Shown here in pieces: positions 61,327 to 64,000 of a DNA stretch of 64,000 bases (position 1 is its first letter; each line of letters opens with the position of its first letter). Origin of the DNA: Mercurialis annua (Eukaryota > Streptophyta > Magnoliopsida > Malpighiales > Euphorbiaceae); the NCBI RefSeq assembly GCF_937616625.2, contig NC_065575.1, forward strand, positions 29,821,001 through 29,885,000, read 5' to 3'. The notes under the pieces were generated by a model. That model searched no databases and was not told the DNA's origin. It saw only the letters and a program-made list of their open reading frames with translations. The translations under genes and the position numbers were made by a program.

Positions 61327-61665
61327 TTTAGTTTCGAACTAAGGCCAAATTTTTGCGTGTTATGTGTTTATCGCTTTAAAGCATGTTAAGTGTTACCGTT
61401 GTGTTATAGGATCTACTGCGGAATTAGGATTCAAGTCTTGGCTTTTGAAACGTCATCATTTGTTTTCAAAACTTTCTACCTTCACCTTTAGGGATGTTTG
61501 AGTTTGTCTTATGTGTTACTAATGTTTACTTTGCGAAGTTTATGCTTACTTTGGAATGTTATTATTATTACTTTGGTTAAATTGTTGATTTTTGAGCTAT
61601 TTAAATTTACTTTGGGTGTTGCCTTGAGGGCTTTGTTTTGAGAGTCATTTGTTTCATTCTTAGGA
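61327..61665 (+). other. E2 untranslated leader
   Basis: T-rich, non-coding sequence between primer site and gag ATG. Its first ~190 bp match the leaders of both element B copies, showing common origin. Confidence 0.8.
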
Positions 61666-63019
61666 ATGAATACTCGTAGGCGTGCTGCAGCTCAGGCTGA
61701 GGCTGAAGCGGATGTCGCTATGTCGATTGAGGTTAACCAGCATGAACCAGGGGTTCAAGTTGGCAGGGGATGTGCAGACGGAGTTCCGGCTGGTAGAGGT
61801 CGAGCTGGCAGAGGACGGGGTGGTAGAGGACAGGCTGCTAGAGGCAGAGGTAGGGGACGTGGTGGTGCAGGCTTTCAGGCACCAAGTGTACCACAAGCTC
61901 CTATGGATCCATTTGACTTCACGACGTTTCTGGCTGGGATCACTGCACTTCAGAATAATCAAGTGCAACTGCAGACGGGACAGATCGCCATGCAGAACCA
62001 GTATGCTATGCTAGGACAGATTGTACAACAGCAGGTACCACAGGCTGGTGGTGTTGCAGTTGGTGGTGGCGGAACCACTGACAAAGATTTGGTGTTGGCT
62101 TATGCAAGGCTAAAGTCGACTGAGTTTTCGGGCGACGGTGATGCCCTAGAGTTTCTGAAGGAAGTTGAGCGGAATGCTCAGAGATTATAGGATACTTAGA
62201 GGCAAACTGTTATGTTAGTGGAAATGTCCTTGAAGGGTTCTGCAAGTGATTGGTTTCGTAGTGCTATTCGCACTGAAATGACTACTATTACTTGGGAGGA
62301 TTTTGTGACTCGATTCAAGAACTTTTACTTGCCTTTTTCAGTGACCAAAGGTCATAGAGACAGATTGCTGGTTTTGAAAAGGGGAGACAGGTCGGTGAAC
62401 GAGTACACTATCGAATTTGTGAGGCTGTGTCGTTTTGCCCCAGATCTACAGACTGAGCAGCAAAGGGTGAACGACAGGTATGTGAAAGGATTAGGCTCAG
62501 ATTTTATCAGTCTTCTGACTGAGACGAGCAAGGAATTTCCATCTAGTTGATAGTGCCCGTCGGATGGAGGCAAATTTACTACACTTTGGGAAAATGACTG
62601 AGACTAAGAAGGCGGGCGGTGTTGTTCAGAGTAGTGGGCAGCAGAGTGGTAGCAGTAGCTATCAGTCCAAGTCTTCCCAGTGCAAGAGTAAGAAAGGGGG
62701 TGAATGAAGGGGATATCAGCCGTATTCCAACAGTTCTAGTTACAGTGGTGGTAGCCATAGTTTTGGGCAGGGTAACAGTGGAGCATCCAGTGTTCCTTTT
62801 TATCAGAACTGCAGGCGCAGGCACTTTGGAGTTTGTACAGTAGAACCGGGTAGCTGCTATGCTTATAGCCAATCGGGCCATTTTGCGAGAGAGTGTACGA
62901 CATTTAGGCAGCAGGTGTCGTCGGCTAGTGTTTCTCAACCGTCTTTTCAGCAGCAGAAGACTACTTTTACTCCTTCTGCGGGGTATTCTCAACCCGCCGC
63001 TTCGTTTGGTGGCCAGTAG
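61666..63019 (+). pseudogene. gag: E2 gag pseudogene
   Basis: Gag forms the particle that packages element RNA. The ATG at 61666 opens a frame with an RGR-rich N-terminal stretch (about residues 34-70), typical of chromovirus gag. It continues into a gag core with STEFSGDGDALEFLKEVER, then SASDWFRSA and the 62212-62550 block (ITWEDFVTRFKNFYLPFS). A CX2CX4HX4C knuckle position at 62855-62896 reads CYAYSQSGHFAREC, so its second cysteine is tyrosine. Breaks: TAG 62188, TAG 62197, a frame change near 62545-62560 with TGA 62548, TGA 62705 and TAG 63017. This copy cannot supply a complete gag. Confidence 0.9.
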
Positions 63020-64000
63020 GGCCGTGGTTCAGGAGGACGGGGTTTTGGTGGCTGTGGTAACGGTGGTAGAGGTTCGGGTAGTTTCAGTTCTGCTCAGGCA
63101 CCGCATCAGGGACAGGGTCAGGCTAGAGTGTTTGCTTTGACTCCTCAGGATGCTCGTGCATCAAACGCCGTGGTGCAAGGTACTATTCCGATTTCTTTCG
63201 TAGATGAAGTGGTTTTGTTTGATGCGGGTGCAACTCACTCTTTTGTTTCTTCGAGTTTTGCTGCTAAGTTGAGTGTGACACCATCTAAGTTGCTAGAGCC
63301 TTTATCTGTATCTACACCTTTGTCTGACTGTGTTGTGGTGGACGAGGTTTATCCGTCTTGTTCTATGGTTATTCATGGAAGAGATCTTAGGGCTGATTTG
63401 ATTGTACTTGACGTGTTATCTTTTGACGTTATCTTGGGGATGGATTGGCTTTCACGCCATTTTGCTTCTATCGACTGTCGAGGGAAGTCGGTTGTATTTG
63501 GGGTTCCTGGTGATGTACCTTTTTCTTTCCATGGGGAGAAGGTAGAGACACCAAAGAATCTTATTTCAGCGATCAAGACCAAGCACATGATGGGCAAGGG
63601 TTGCCAGGGTTTCTTAGCGGTGGTTCGTGACTTAGAGGCTGTCAGTGGTAATATGCATAGTGTCTCAATAGTGAATGAGTTCACTGATGTGTTACCAGAA
63701 GAGTTACCTGGATTACCACCGGACCGTGATATTGAGTTCTGTATCGATGTTGTTCCTGGAACAGCTCCTATTTCGATACCTCCGTATCGGATGGCTCCTG
63801 CAGAGCTAAAAGAGTTGAAGGAACAGTTGCAAGAGTTGCTGGATAATGGTTTTATCAGGCCGAGTACTTCTCTGTGGGGTCCTCCTGTTTTGTTTGTCAA
63901 AAAGAAGGATGGTTCTTTTCGGCTGTGTATTGACTACAAACAGCTGAACAAAGTTACTATCAAGAACAGGTATCCTCTTTCTCATATTGATGATTTGTTC
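63020..64000 (+). CDS. pol: E2 pol, 5' part: protease and start of RT (open to window edge)
   Basis: An uninterrupted frame in phase with the last part of gag. It begins with a glycine-rich linker, then an aspartic protease with [12 protein letters not shown] at about 63215-63250. The catalytic triplet is D-A-G, where active retroviral-type proteases have D-S/T-G. ILGMDWL follows near 63430. The RT N-terminus follows: [34 protein letters not shown], ending at IDDLF. Gag and pol appear to share one frame, as in many chromoviruses. Since gag is broken and the protease motif is altered, activity is doubtful. Confidence 0.88.

Larger units (their letters stand above)
58697..64000 (+). mobile_element. 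Ty3/gypsy chromovirus E2, 5' part
   Basis: 5' LTR, primer site, leader, gag, protease and the start of RT; it leaves the window at 64000. Its pol start resembles E1 closely, with scattered differences, so both belong to one family. The target duplication cannot be checked because the 3' end is outside the window. Gag is broken but the pol frame is open from 63020 to the edge. Confidence 0.94.

Noticed and set aside
61660..61968. 102-codon minus frame opposite gag
   Set aside because: It is antisense to the Arg/Gly-rich start of gag; its Ser/Thr richness is the shadow of that codon use.

Overview
The window looks like transposon- and satellite-rich heterochromatin from a flowering plant. I found no host gene, tRNA or rRNA. 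The evidence is several Ty3/gypsy chromovirus LTR elements primed by initiator-methionine tRNA (TGGTATCAGAGC sites), a nested Ty1/copia element, and three long arrays of a 60-bp AT-rich satellite. Every coding region recognised is a retrotransposon gag or pol, most of them broken. Nothing in the sequence fixes the species.

Layout. (1) 1-3064 is the decayed pol of a + strand chromovirus (E1), followed by its 3' LTR from 3254. That LTR is split by a complete - strand copia element (5249-13851, target duplication GTATC), resumes to 14116, and then breaks into satellite. (2) 14117-22699 is satellite, interrupted by a - strand solo LTR (family R, 14305-17040, target duplication AAGGT). (3) 22700-31892 is an LTR of family B with its primer site. 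It is split by a young non-autonomous element C (22929-29117, target duplication CATAA, near-identical LTRs). (4) 31893-37345 is a leader and unassigned retroelement sequence, split by a solo LTR of family A (32395-35021). (5) 37346-39977 is an A-type LTR joined directly to satellite. (6) 39978-51386 is satellite again, with a truncated second copy of R at 43747-45283. (7) 51387-58696 repeats blocks 3-4 without element C. (8) 58697-61310 is the 5' LTR of a second chromovirus (E2), followed by primer site, leader, a broken gag and an open protease-RT frame that leaves the window.

The main structure is therefore a large direct duplication: about 15511-39977 corresponds to 43747-61310. It contains satellite, R, B, solo A, unassigned sequence and an A-type LTR, in the same order. 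Later events distinguish the copies. Element C occurs only in the first, with an exact empty site in the second. A 420-bp satellite expansion and a 1.17-kb deletion occur only in the second. The LTR at the join of the two copies has unmatched flanks, which suggests unequal recombination between LTRs.

Another recurrent pattern is that several unrelated LTR families carry short GC-rich or palindromic repeat clusters close to their TATA-like sequence. These are probably promoter-proximal elements evolving as small tandem repeats. All comparisons between copies were made by eye, so identities are qualitative.
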